From Flavobacterium seoulense (lineage in GTDB: Bacteria; Bacteroidota; Bacteroidia; Flavobacteriales; Flavobacteriaceae), in contig NZ_JNCA01000031.1 of NCBI RefSeq assembly GCF_000695795.1, positions 1 to 54,720 on the forward strand: 54,720 nt of DNA. The letters run 5' to 3'. The notes beneath the pieces were generated by a model, which saw only the letters and a list, made by a program, of their open reading frames with translations, did no database searches and was not told the DNA's origin. Each line of letters begins with the position of its first letter. The first letter of the stretch is position 1. Below are positions 45,271-52,415 of the stretch, piece by piece. The translations under genes and the position numbers were made by a program.

Positions 45271-45660
45271 AAAAAATTGCGAATTTGCGGTGTTTTATTC
45301 ACAACGTTTACAAAGAAAAACACAAAGTTGTGTAATGATTTTTTTTCAATTTCTTGAATTTTTCAAATCAGTGTTCCAAAAAATAATCTGGAAATAAGCC
45401 TTAATTTTTAACCACAAAGAACACAAAGTTTTTCGCAAAGTTCACAAAGAAATTTTATCATATAAGGTATATAAGTTTTTTGTTTCCAAAAAGTGTTTAA
45501 AAGTTCAAATAAGTTATTTTCATAAATGAAAATTAAAATCTGTGGGAATTCTTAAACTCAAATATTAGAAAAAAATTAGTGCATTCGTGGCAAAAAAACA
45601 ATTATCAATCTGTCTGCCCAAAATAATTTCTAATTAGAAATTGTATTCAAAACCAAAATT
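45271..45660. other. Gene-free repeat-bearing gap
   Basis: Apart from repeat copy 2 (45405-45538), this stretch has AT-rich filler with further ACAAAG-type short repeats (e.g. 45311-45326) and a TTAGTGCATTCGTGGCA tract (45577-45593). No RNA gene, terminator or strong promoter was found. Its right end is just upstream of a 30-codon ORF. Confidence 0.4.
45405..45538. repeat. Intergenic direct repeat, copy 2
   Basis: TTTTTAACCACAAAGAACAC with the same order of short blocks (TTCGCAAAGTTCACAAAG, ATATAAGTTTTTT, CATAAATGAAAAT). The copies differ by scattered changes and are ~270 bp apart. Confidence 0.6.
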
Positions 45661-45753
45661 ATGGTCAAAAAAGGTTCCAAAATATTCTTATACGATGTCC
45701 AAAACAGGGAGGAGCTGGGCATAATACAAAAACTTATCGAACAGACAAATTAA
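45661..45753 (+). pseudogene. 30-codon orphan ORF, possible gene remnant
   Basis: ATG to TAA encodes MVKKGSKIFLYDVQNREELG and ten further residues. The composition is protein-like but there is no promoter or recognised family. It is either a decayed fragment of a longer gene or chance. Confidence 0.2.
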
Positions 45754-45783
45754 TAATCACTAACACTAACCAAAATATATAAA

Positions 45784-46704
45784 CTAGAATGACAATTCAT
45801 TCTGGAGAATATCGTACTCATTTTGCAGTTGATCTACTGCCTTTTTTACAATTGGAGTAAAATTACCTACTTCTCTACGTGTAAAATTAGAAATAGACAA
45901 ACCTCTTTTTTGCAAAGTATATTTAGCCACAATAGGATACACATCGTGCATAACTCCCATATTTGACTCTAAAAATTGTTGCACCGCCACTAATTCTTCA
46001 GCTTTGGAAGCATCATTATAATTATCGCAAATCCAGACAATTAATTCAGGAAAGAAATTCCCCTGAATACAGGACAATCCAGCCGAACCTGCTTTTAAAG
46101 ATTCAATCGAATGAACCATATAAGCATCGTACAAACCAAATTCAGGATTTTTTACCACACTCAATTTCGCTTTAATCTGATTGATATCTAAACTAGTGTC
46201 TTTATGATAAATTACTCTTCCGGTATTAACAAAATCTCCTAATTGCTCAGCAGTCAATACTCTTTTATAAGGCACTGGACATTCGTAAAATCCTGTTGGA
46301 ATTCCCGGCGTCAAGTCTAATAACTGATGTACATTGTTTACAAATACTTCATCCGAATCAGTTTCTTTAGCCAATAATCCGGAAATCAAAATTACGGCAT
46401 TAATTCCTGTTCCGTAAATTTTATTGGTAAAATCTGCTTGTTGCTGAATTGTTCCTTCAAAAGTTCCCGTAGCCACAATAGGCACCTGCCCATCAACTAC
46501 GTCAACTACATGTTTTGTTAGCTGAAGACGTTCGGCTTCCGACAATTCAAACATTTCACTCGACAAACAATTGGCAAACAAACCAGTAACTCCCGACTTT
46601 AAATAAAGTTCGGTAAGAGCTGTTAGTGTTTTATAATCAATGCTTCCATCATTATTAAATGGCGTTAACATTACCGGAATAAATCCTTTTTTTGAATTGT
46701 TCAT
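45784..46704 (-). CDS. DapA/NanA-superfamily aldolase (dihydrodipicolinate synthase-like)
   Basis: This 306-residue TIM-barrel enzyme has a Schiff-base lysine Lys168 in IYHKDTS and the catalytic tyrosine Tyr140 in GFYECPVPY. The usual GTTGE/GSTGE loop is CLSSE here, so true dihydrodipicolinate synthase or sialate lyase activity is unlikely. A 2-keto-3-deoxy-acid aldolase or dehydratase is the natural alternative. It lies 28 bp after the symporter gene and is probably co-transcribed, under the shared-motif promoter. It would cleave a keto-deoxy acid at the end of the pathway. Confidence 0.82.
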   Translation of the reverse strand: MNNSKKGFIPVMLTPFNNDGSIDYKTLTALTELYLKSGVTGLFANCLSSEMFELSEAERLQLTKHVVDVVDGQVPIVATGTFEGTIQQQADFTNKIYGTGINAVILISGLLAKETDSDEVFVNNVHQLLDLTPGIPTGFYECPVPYKRVLTAEQLGDFVNTGRVIYHKDTSLDINQIKAKLSVVKNPEFGLYDAYMVHSIESLKAGSAGLSCIQGNFFPELIVWICDNYNDASKAEELVAVQQFLESNMGVMHDVYPIVAKYTLQKRGLSISNFTRREVGNFTPIVKKAVDQLQNEYDILQNELSF

Positions 46705-46732
46705 CGTTATTCTATTTTCTTCTTTTATTATA

Positions 46733-48289
46733 TTAAGCTTTTACGCTTTTAAATTTTGCTATAGTTGCTCCTGTCAGATAAATCGAAAGTGTTCCTATCA
46801 CAATTACCATATTAGCATGAAGCGGACTTCTTAAAAAATCATATTGATCCGGAATTAAATACGAAAGTGACAACCAGAGAATAACCATAATACCTACAAT
46901 GGTCGCTGCAATAGCCTCGGTATTTCCTGATTTTTTACTAATAATTCCCAAAAGGAAAAGTCCAAGCATTCCCCCTGCAAATATTCCTGATAATTGCCAC
47001 CAAATATCCAGAATACTTTTTACGCCTATCATTGCAATTCCACAAAGCATTCCGGCTAACCCAAATAAAACGGTTCCTATGTAAAGCAAACGCATATTTT
47101 GTTTGTCACTGATTTTTCTTTTCGAATAACGCTTATAGATATCTTCTGAAAACACCGTTGCCGATGCATTCATTCCCGAACTAATCGTACTCATAGCCGC
47201 CGAAAGAATCGCCGAAACAATTAATCCTAATAAACCTGTAGGAATCATATTCACCATAAAATGTGGCATTACTTTATCTCCGTAATCGGATGGTTGTAAT
47301 GTTTTGGCATAATTCGCAATATCTGTTTGTGAAGCTGCTGTTCCTAGATGTTCGGCTGCTGCCTGTAATTTTATGGGTTCAATCAATCCCGGCGTTACCT
47401 GATAATATGCAAATAAACAGGAACCAATCATAAAGAAAACCAATGAAACCGGAACAAACATCCAAACGCATAACCAGATGGATTTTGCCGCTTCTTTAGC
47501 AGAAGAAGATGCATGATAACGCTGTACATAATTTTGATCCATCCCAAAATTATTCAGGTTAATAAAAAAACCGTACAACAATACTACCCAAAATGTTGAA
47601 GTTGTAAAATCGAGCGAGAAACTTCCCAGACTAAACTTATCGTTTTGTTGTCCTATCTCTATTATTTTAGAAACACCGCCAGGCATTTTTGAAATAATCA
47701 AATACATAATCAATAAGGCGCCTCCGGTTTTTAATATGGCCTGAACCACCTCGGTCCAAATCACCGCTTCAATTCCTCCTAAAACGGTATAAACAACAAT
47801 ACATATTCCGGTAACCAACATGATGGTTTCCATACTAAAACCTGTCAGGGCTTGCAGTGTAAGGGAAATTCCAAAAAATACCGATCCCATTCGGGTAATT
47901 TGTGTCAGCAAGAAACAAACCACAGCATAGGTTCTGGCCCAGGGACCAAAGCGCTTTTCTAAGTTAGTATAAGCCGAAACTTCTCCCGTACTGCGATAAA
48001 AAGGTACAAAATATTTAGCCGCTACCCAGGCTGCAAATGGCATCGAAATACTAAACACAAACGCATTCCAGTTTCCTCCAAACGCCTTACCGGGAACTCC
48101 TAAAAAAGTATTACTGCTTAAAAATGTAGCATAAATAGACAATCCTATTGCCCAACCGGGAATCTTACCCGAAGCCTTAGTATATTGCTCTGCACTCTTG
48201 TTTTTTCTGGAGAAATAAATTCCCACGCCAACCATTGCAATCAAATAAATGGCAATTATAGCGATATCTAAAAATGGTAAATTTTTCAT
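46733..48289 (-). CDS. Sodium:solute symporter (SSS family)
   Basis: The 518-residue inner-membrane protein has about 13 helices and the SSS signature. It opens with IIAIYLIAMVGVGIYFSRK and contains AGKIPGWAIGLSIYATFLSS-like sequence (ASGKIPGWAIGLSIYATFLS) and GLIVSAILSAAMSTISSGMN, close to the SGLT/NanT/sugar-acid branch. It should import a sugar or carboxylate with sodium. It is the first gene of a pair with the aldolase. Its promoter has the shared 20-nt motif, which links its regulation to that of the isomerase gene. Confidence 0.9.
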   Translation of the reverse strand: MKNLPFLDIAIIAIYLIAMVGVGIYFSRKNKSAEQYTKASGKIPGWAIGLSIYATFLSSNTFLGVPGKAFGGNWNAFVFSISMPFAAWVAAKYFVPFYRSTGEVSAYTNLEKRFGPWARTYAVVCFLLTQITRMGSVFFGISLTLQALTGFSMETIMLVTGICIVVYTVLGGIEAVIWTEVVQAILKTGGALLIMYLIISKMPGGVSKIIEIGQQNDKFSLGSFSLDFTTSTFWVVLLYGFFINLNNFGMDQNYVQRYHASSSAKEAAKSIWLCVWMFVPVSLVFFMIGSCLFAYYQVTPGLIEPIKLQAAAEHLGTAASQTDIANYAKTLQPSDYGDKVMPHFMVNMIPTGLLGLIVSAILSAAMSTISSGMNASATVFSEDIYKRYSKRKISDKQNMRLLYIGTVLFGLAGMLCGIAMIGVKSILDIWWQLSGIFAGGMLGLFLLGIISKKSGNTEAIAATIVGIMVILWLSLSYLIPDQYDFLRSPLHANMVIVIGTLSIYLTGATIAKFKSVKA

Positions 48290-48324
48290 TTATTAAAGAT
48301 GGGATTTAAAATTCAATTTCTCCA

Positions 48325-48356
48325 CATCAATAAGTATATCGTACAACTTATTGATG
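48325..48356. promoter_or_regulatory. 11-bp inverted repeat at the symporter transcription start
   Basis: CATCAATAAGT (48325-48335) and ACTTATTGATG (48346-48356) pair perfectly around a 10-nt centre. It lies immediately downstream of the symporter -7 element (48363-48370, minus strand), so it is an operator candidate or a leader hairpin. Confidence 0.55.
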
Positions 48357-48362
48357 ATTTTA

Positions 48363-48432
48363 CAAATTTATTCGAAAACTACAACGATTTCCTATGAGAT
48401 TTTTTCAGAATGTTATAGGATATTAGCATAAA
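48363..48432 (-). promoter_or_regulatory. Activator-type promoter of the symporter operon with shared motif
   Basis: On the minus strand TAAATTTG (complement of 48363-48370) fits TANNTTTG but lacks a -33 box, as expected for activator dependence. TTATAGGATATTAGCATAAA (48413-48432, plus strand) matches the motif at 44174-44193 in 19 of 20 positions and starts exactly 50 nt from the -7 element, as there. Confidence 0.65.
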
Positions 48433-48434
48433 GC

Positions 48435-48577
48435 TTCTCGATACATTTTTGGCTTATGAAGTTCTTGTTCAAAACAAATTCCTCAAGCCAAAAACACTCG
48501 AAGTGACGTAACAGCCGTCAGTTCGAGTGAATTTTCGGAAAATGCGAATAGCTTTTTCTGAAAATTTGTATCGAGAA
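48435..48577. repeat. MITE-like nested palindromic element
   Basis: Outer inverted repeat TTCTCGATACA (48435-48445) with TGTATCGAGAA (48567-48577). Inner stem CACTCGAA-g-TGACG / CGTCA-g-TTCGAGTG (48495-48508 with 48516-48529). This matches a known style of non-coding repeat in Flavobacterium genomes. It has no ORF. Confidence 0.7.
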
Positions 48578-48790
48578 CTATTTTTATAAGAAGCAACTTC
48601 CTGCCCTTCGCTTCACTCTTATTTGTAGTCCCGGATTTTTCTAAGCGCCAAAAAGGAGCTTCCTGCAGTCGCTCTTTTGGGACAAGAAAAAATCACAGCC
48701 CTCCCGCATAAGGAGTTTAACTGCGGTCAGGGCTAGAATTTATCAATAAAATCCAAATATAAGATTCATAGAAATTATAAGAATAAACAT
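48578..48790. repeat. Flavobacterium-type intergenic repeat with stem-loop
   Basis: The stretch contains CTTCCTGC/TCCTGCAGTCGCTCTTTTGG blocks and a hairpin AGCCCT-N-CCGCA / TGCGG-NN-AGGGCT (48697-48708 with 48722-48734). It looks like a dispersed non-coding repeat rather than a gene. With the palindrome just before it, it forms the boundary between the catabolic cluster and the defence operon. Confidence 0.5.
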
Positions 48791-48792
48791 CA

Positions 48793-48847
48793 GTATTCCA
48801 ATATGGAATACCCACTTTAATTCATCAATATTGCAATATGGAATATT
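48793..48847 (+). promoter_or_regulatory. Two C-box-like operators of the controller gene
   Basis: GTATTCCA-ATA-TGGAATAC (48793-48811) is a perfect palindrome. AATATTGCA-ATA-TGGAATATT (48827-48847) is the same palindrome with one mismatch. Centres are 35 bp apart, and the second ends 14 bp before the HTH gene. This is the layout expected for autoregulation by a dimeric controller protein. Confidence 0.75.
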
Positions 48848-48861
48848 AAAAATATTTCTTT

Positions 48862-49077
48862 ATGAATGAAAGAAAAATCAATCAGTTTATTTGCAACCAA
48901 CTAGTTAAAGCCAGAGAAGAAAAGGGTTTAACTCAGAAAAGAGTTGAAGAAAGTGGAGTTATTAAGCAAAGTAATCTATCCAAAATAGAAAATGGAGCAA
49001 AAAATGTTAGTGCCGCTAAACTTTTTATTCTCGCAAATTTTTATCAAAAACCTATTGAATTTTTCTTTAAAAAATAA
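48862..49077 (+). CDS. HTH XRE-family controller (C protein)
   Basis: The 71-residue protein is a single HTH_XRE domain: ARE(E)KGLTQKRVEESGVIKQ and NLSKIENGAKNVSAAKLFIL, ending shortly after. Size and fold match controller proteins of restriction-modification systems. The start follows two matching palindromic operators. It is 11 bp from the methyltransferase start and surely co-transcribed with it. It should delay expression of the toxic parts until methylation is complete. Confidence 0.85.
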   Translation: MNERKINQFICNQLVKAREEKGLTQKRVEESGVIKQSNLSKIENGAKNVSAAKLFILANFYQKPIEFFFKK

Positions 49078-49088
49078 TAGTTAAACCC

Positions 49089-50762
49089 ATGGAAGAAGAA
49101 ATTCCAATTATAGATATTTTCGCTGGTCCTGGCGGTTTAGCAGAGGGATTTTCCTCTTTAATAAATGCGGATGAAAATCGTGTTTTCAAAATTGCCTTAT
49201 CAATTGAAAAAGATGAAAATGCACATCGCACTCTAAAACTTAGAAGTTTTTATCGCCAATTCCCAGTTAATCAGGCTCCCGCAGATTATTATTCTTTCGT
49301 AAGAGGAGAAATTACTATCGATCAACTTTACACCAATCATCCGATTCAGGCACAATTAGCAGATGAAGAAGCCTGGTGCGGAACTTTAGGCACGCCAGAT
49401 GAAACTGAGACTAATGGCGTAAGTAACGAAGAGGTGGACGAAAGAATAAGAATAGCCTTAAATGGAAATCCAAACTGGGTATTAATTGGAGGTCCGCCAT
49501 GTCAGGCATATTCGTTAGTTGGTCGCGCAAGACGTCAGGAAATTATTTTGGATGGAGCTACCGATAAAAGAGTTGGATTATATAAAGAATATCTACGTAT
49601 TATTGCAATGCACACTCCTGCTGTATTTGTTATGGAGAATGTCAAAGGTCTTCTGTCGGCAAGGACAGAAAGTGAAAGTATATTTCAAAGAATATTAACT
49701 GACCTTAAAAATCCTGTTAATGCCTGCATAGCTGAAGGAATTGTTACAGATGTAAATCAACCCCACATAAATTATAGAATATATTCTCTTACAACGGAAG
49801 CTACTAACTTTGATGATGATGGAAATCCAATATTTAATCCTATCGACTACCTCATTAAATCAGAGGACTACGGTGTTCCACAAAGGAGACACAGGGTTAT
49901 ACTTTTAGGTGTTAGACAAGATTTTGGCGCACCACAAAGTATTTTACAACCTCAGGAACAAATTACTCTTTCATCTGTAATAGATAATCTTCCGGCAGTA
50001 AGAAGTGGCATCACAAGATCTTTTTCGCACTTCACAATGGTTGAAGGGAAAAATCAGACTTTAAAAAAGAAAAGACATTATAACCGAATCAATGATTCTG
50101 CAGAAAACTGGAGAAATTATATTAACGGATTTAATGAAGAACTAAACACATTTCTTCAACCTTTACAAAATAATTTAAATTATCCGGTTATACTGGGACT
50201 TAATTATCAGCCACACAATAATTATAATTTACCTGAAGAGCATTTATTATCAGGTTGGTTTGCTGATGATAATCTTGGAGGAATCCTTCAGCATGTTTCA
50301 CGCAAACATCTATTAGAAGACTTGAAAAGATATTTATTTGCAGCCCGATATTCTGAAATAAATGGAACTTTCCCAAGGCTTGATGACTACAGAGATGCTG
50401 GAAATGATTTATTGCCAGATCATGAAAATGCAGGTTCTGGAAAATTTACAGATCGATTCCGTGTACAATTACCAAATATTTCCGCAACCACAGTTACTAG
50501 TCACATTTCAAAAGACGGTCATTATTTTATTCATTATGATCCGGTACAATGCAGAAGTTTAACTGTTAGGGAAGCTGCCAGAATCCAGACATTTCCAGAC
50601 AATTATTATTTCTGTGGAGAACGTACTAACCAGTTTCATCAGGTTGGAAATGCTGTACCTCCCTATTTGGCTTTCCAGATTGCAGAAATTGTCTCAGGTA
50701 TTTTGAATCCTCCACTTAATGAAAATGAAAATATTGTCCAAGAATTAGAAAGAATAAATTAA
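49089..50762 (+). CDS. DNA (cytosine-5-)-methyltransferase
   Basis: The 557-residue m5C methyltransferase has all key motifs in order: I DIFAGPGGLAEGF (9-21), IV GGPPCQAYS with catalytic Cys138 (134-142), VI ENVKG (183-187), VIII QRRHRVIL (265-272) and X QVGNAVPP (518-525). The target recognition part lies between ~280 and ~500. The length is longer than usual (~330-450), with an insertion between motifs I and IV (residues ~60-125). It should protect host DNA at the site recognised by the system. The sequence specificity cannot be read. Confidence 0.95.
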   Translation: MEEEIPIIDIFAGPGGLAEGFSSLINADENRVFKIALSIEKDENAHRTLKLRSFYRQFPVNQAPADYYSFVRGEITIDQLYTNHPIQAQLADEEAWCGTLGTPDETETNGVSNEEVDERIRIALNGNPNWVLIGGPPCQAYSLVGRARRQEIILDGATDKRVGLYKEYLRIIAMHTPAVFVMENVKGLLSARTESESIFQRILTDLKNPVNACIAEGIVTDVNQPHINYRIYSLTTEATNFDDDGNPIFNPIDYLIKSEDYGVPQRRHRVILLGVRQDFGAPQSILQPQEQITLSSVIDNLPAVRSGITRSFSHFTMVEGKNQTLKKKRHYNRINDSAENWRNYINGFNEELNTFLQPLQNNLNYPVILGLNYQPHNNYNLPEEHLLSGWFADDNLGGILQHVSRKHLLEDLKRYLFAARYSEINGTFPRLDDYRDAGNDLLPDHENAGSGKFTDRFRVQLPNISATTVTSHISKDGHYFIHYDPVQCRSLTVREAARIQTFPDNYYFCGERTNQFHQVGNAVPPYLAFQIAEIVSGILNPPLNENENIVQELERIN

Positions 50763-50945
50763 TAGCAAACATATTTAATAAACAAACCTGTTCTGTCCCA
50801 ATGTCGAATGGATTGCTAAAAAAATAAAAGAAATGATATAGTACATTTTTTCTTGAATTACATTATTAATAAATACCACAATTAAAATGATAATTAATCA
50901 ACATTAGATGTAAAACAAAACTACATCTATTAACACTATGTGAGT
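50763..50945. other. Spacer before the MORC-like gene, with inverted repeat
   Basis: About 180 bp with no gene. It contains TAGATGTA (50905-50912) and TACATCTA (50922-50929), an 8-bp perfect inverted repeat with a 9-nt loop, 17 bp before the ATG. It could be an operator or a leader hairpin that sets expression of the ATPase genes separately. Confidence 0.4.
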
Positions 50946-52415
50946 ATGCATGAATTCAAAGCTGAAAATGCCAAGCCAAATCCAAGATCAACAATAAACT
51001 CATATCGTAGTTTTGGTTATAATCTTTCAACTGCAATAGCAGATATAATTGACAATAGTATTTCTGCTAATGCAGATACCATTGAAATTGATTTTGCCTG
51101 GAAAGGAAAAGATTCTGTAATTTCTATTTTGGATAATGGTAAAGGAATGAATTTAGAAGAACTGATTGTAGCTATGACTCCAGGGAGCAAAGACCCAGAA
51201 GATACGAGGGAGGAAAAAGATTTGGGAAGATTTGGTATGGGGCTAAAAACGGCTTCATTCTCTCAATGTAAAAGACTTACTGTTGTAACCAAAAAAGAAG
51301 GTTATCCAACAATTAAACGCTGTTGGGATATAGAATTTATTAATAGTGTAGAAGAATGGACGCTGTTAAATTATATATCGGATGAATCACACCTGAAAAA
51401 AATTGACAATTTAAAAAGCGGCACTTTGATTATTTGGGAATTGTTGGATAGAATTGTTGGCGATTCTAAGGAAGAAAATGAAGCTGTAAAGAATGCTTTC
51501 TATCAGGAAATGTCAACAGTTAACGAGCATTTAAGCTTAGTTTTTCACCGTTTTATTGAAGGCAAAAAAATCAAACTTCTTTGTAATACTTATGACATTG
51601 AAGCATGGAACCCGTTTTTATTAAATCTCAATCCTAAACCGGAAATGGGACAATTAGAAGTTTTACAGAATAATGTGGAAGTTACCTATTTCATATTGCC
51701 TCACATGTCCAAGATAAGTAATGAAGATTATGAAAAATCAGGTGGCCCTTTAGGCTGGTATCAACAGCAGGGCTTTTATATATATAGAGGTGATAGATTA
51801 CTTGTATCTGGAGACTGGTTAGGTATTGAAAAAAAGAGAGAATATTCAAAGTTAGCTAGGATAGCAATAAATTTTCCTAACGCAAGGGATTTTGACTGGA
51901 ATCTTGATATAAAAAAATCAACCGCAACACCACCTATAGAAATAAGGAAAGAATTAGCCAGAATAGCAAAAATGGCTGTTATGAAATCCGCAAAAATATA
52001 TAATTGGAGAGGTCAAAAATCGATATCTTCAGGTTATAATAGTCAATCTTTTGAGAGTTTATGGAAAGATGAAACAAACAGAGAAGGTATAAAGAAATAT
52101 AAAATAAATAAGAAACATCCAATAATAAAACAATTACTTGATTCTGAAAAGGAAAACAAGCTTTTTTCAAAAGCTTTAAAACTTATTGAAGAAAATATTC
52201 CGTTAGAATTGATTTTATACAATCAAAATGAGAATCCATCTTTTCATGAGTTAGAAAGCATTCCTGAAATTCCTAGTGATGAATTAGTAAAATTAGCAAT
52301 AGAATTATATAAAATTTATATTCTACAAGGAGTTCCTGAAAACTTGGCTAGACAACAAATAATAAATTCAACTCCATTCAATCTGTTTCCATTAATAAAT
52401 GACTATTTAATATGA
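50946..52415 (+). CDS. MORC-like GHKL ATPase
   Basis: The protein of ~489 residues starts best at ATG 50946 (MHEFKAENAK); the GTG at 50940 is the alternative. The N-terminal GHKL ATPase has the N box TAIADIIDNSISANA (~29-43), DNGKGM (~63-68) and GRFGMGLKTAS (~94-104). An S5-like fold follows. Such MutL/MORC-type ATPases have been linked by comparative genomics to restriction-like operons with Z1 ATPases. It probably clamps or remodels DNA with ATP. Its stop overlaps the start of the Z1 gene by four bases (ATGA). Confidence 0.88.
   Translation: MHEFKAENAKPNPRSTINSYRSFGYNLSTAIADIIDNSISANADTIEIDFAWKGKDSVISILDNGKGMNLEELIVAMTPGSKDPEDTREEKDLGRFGMGLKTASFSQCKRLTVVTKKEGYPTIKRCWDIEFINSVEEWTLLNYISDESHLKKIDNLKSGTLIIWELLDRIVGDSKEENEAVKNAFYQEMSTVNEHLSLVFHRFIEGKKIKLLCNTYDIEAWNPFLLNLNPKPEMGQLEVLQNNVEVTYFILPHMSKISNEDYEKSGGPLGWYQQQGFYIYRGDRLLVSGDWLGIEKKREYSKLARIAINFPNARDFDWNLDIKKSTATPPIEIRKELARIAKMAVMKSAKIYNWRGQKSISSGYNSQSFESLWKDETNREGIKKYKINKKHPIIKQLLDSEKENKLFSKALKLIEENIPLELILYNQNENPSFHELESIPEIPSDELVKLAIELYKIYILQGVPENLARQQIINSTPFNLFPLINDYLI

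Noticed and set aside
45134..45540. CRISPR array from the ACAAAG-rich repeats
   Set aside because: Only two long diverged copies plus short imperfect runs. There are no regular 25-40 nt repeats with unique spacers and no cas gene.
45784..46704. dapA (lysine biosynthesis)
   Set aside because: The GTTGE loop is missing (CLSSE) and the gene sits with a sodium symporter in a catabolic cluster, so a biosynthetic DapA role is unlikely.
48435..48861. Insertion sequence or transposase at the junction before the defence operon
   Set aside because: The inverted repeats are present but no transposase ORF or remnant of one is found. It is kept as a MITE-like repeat only.
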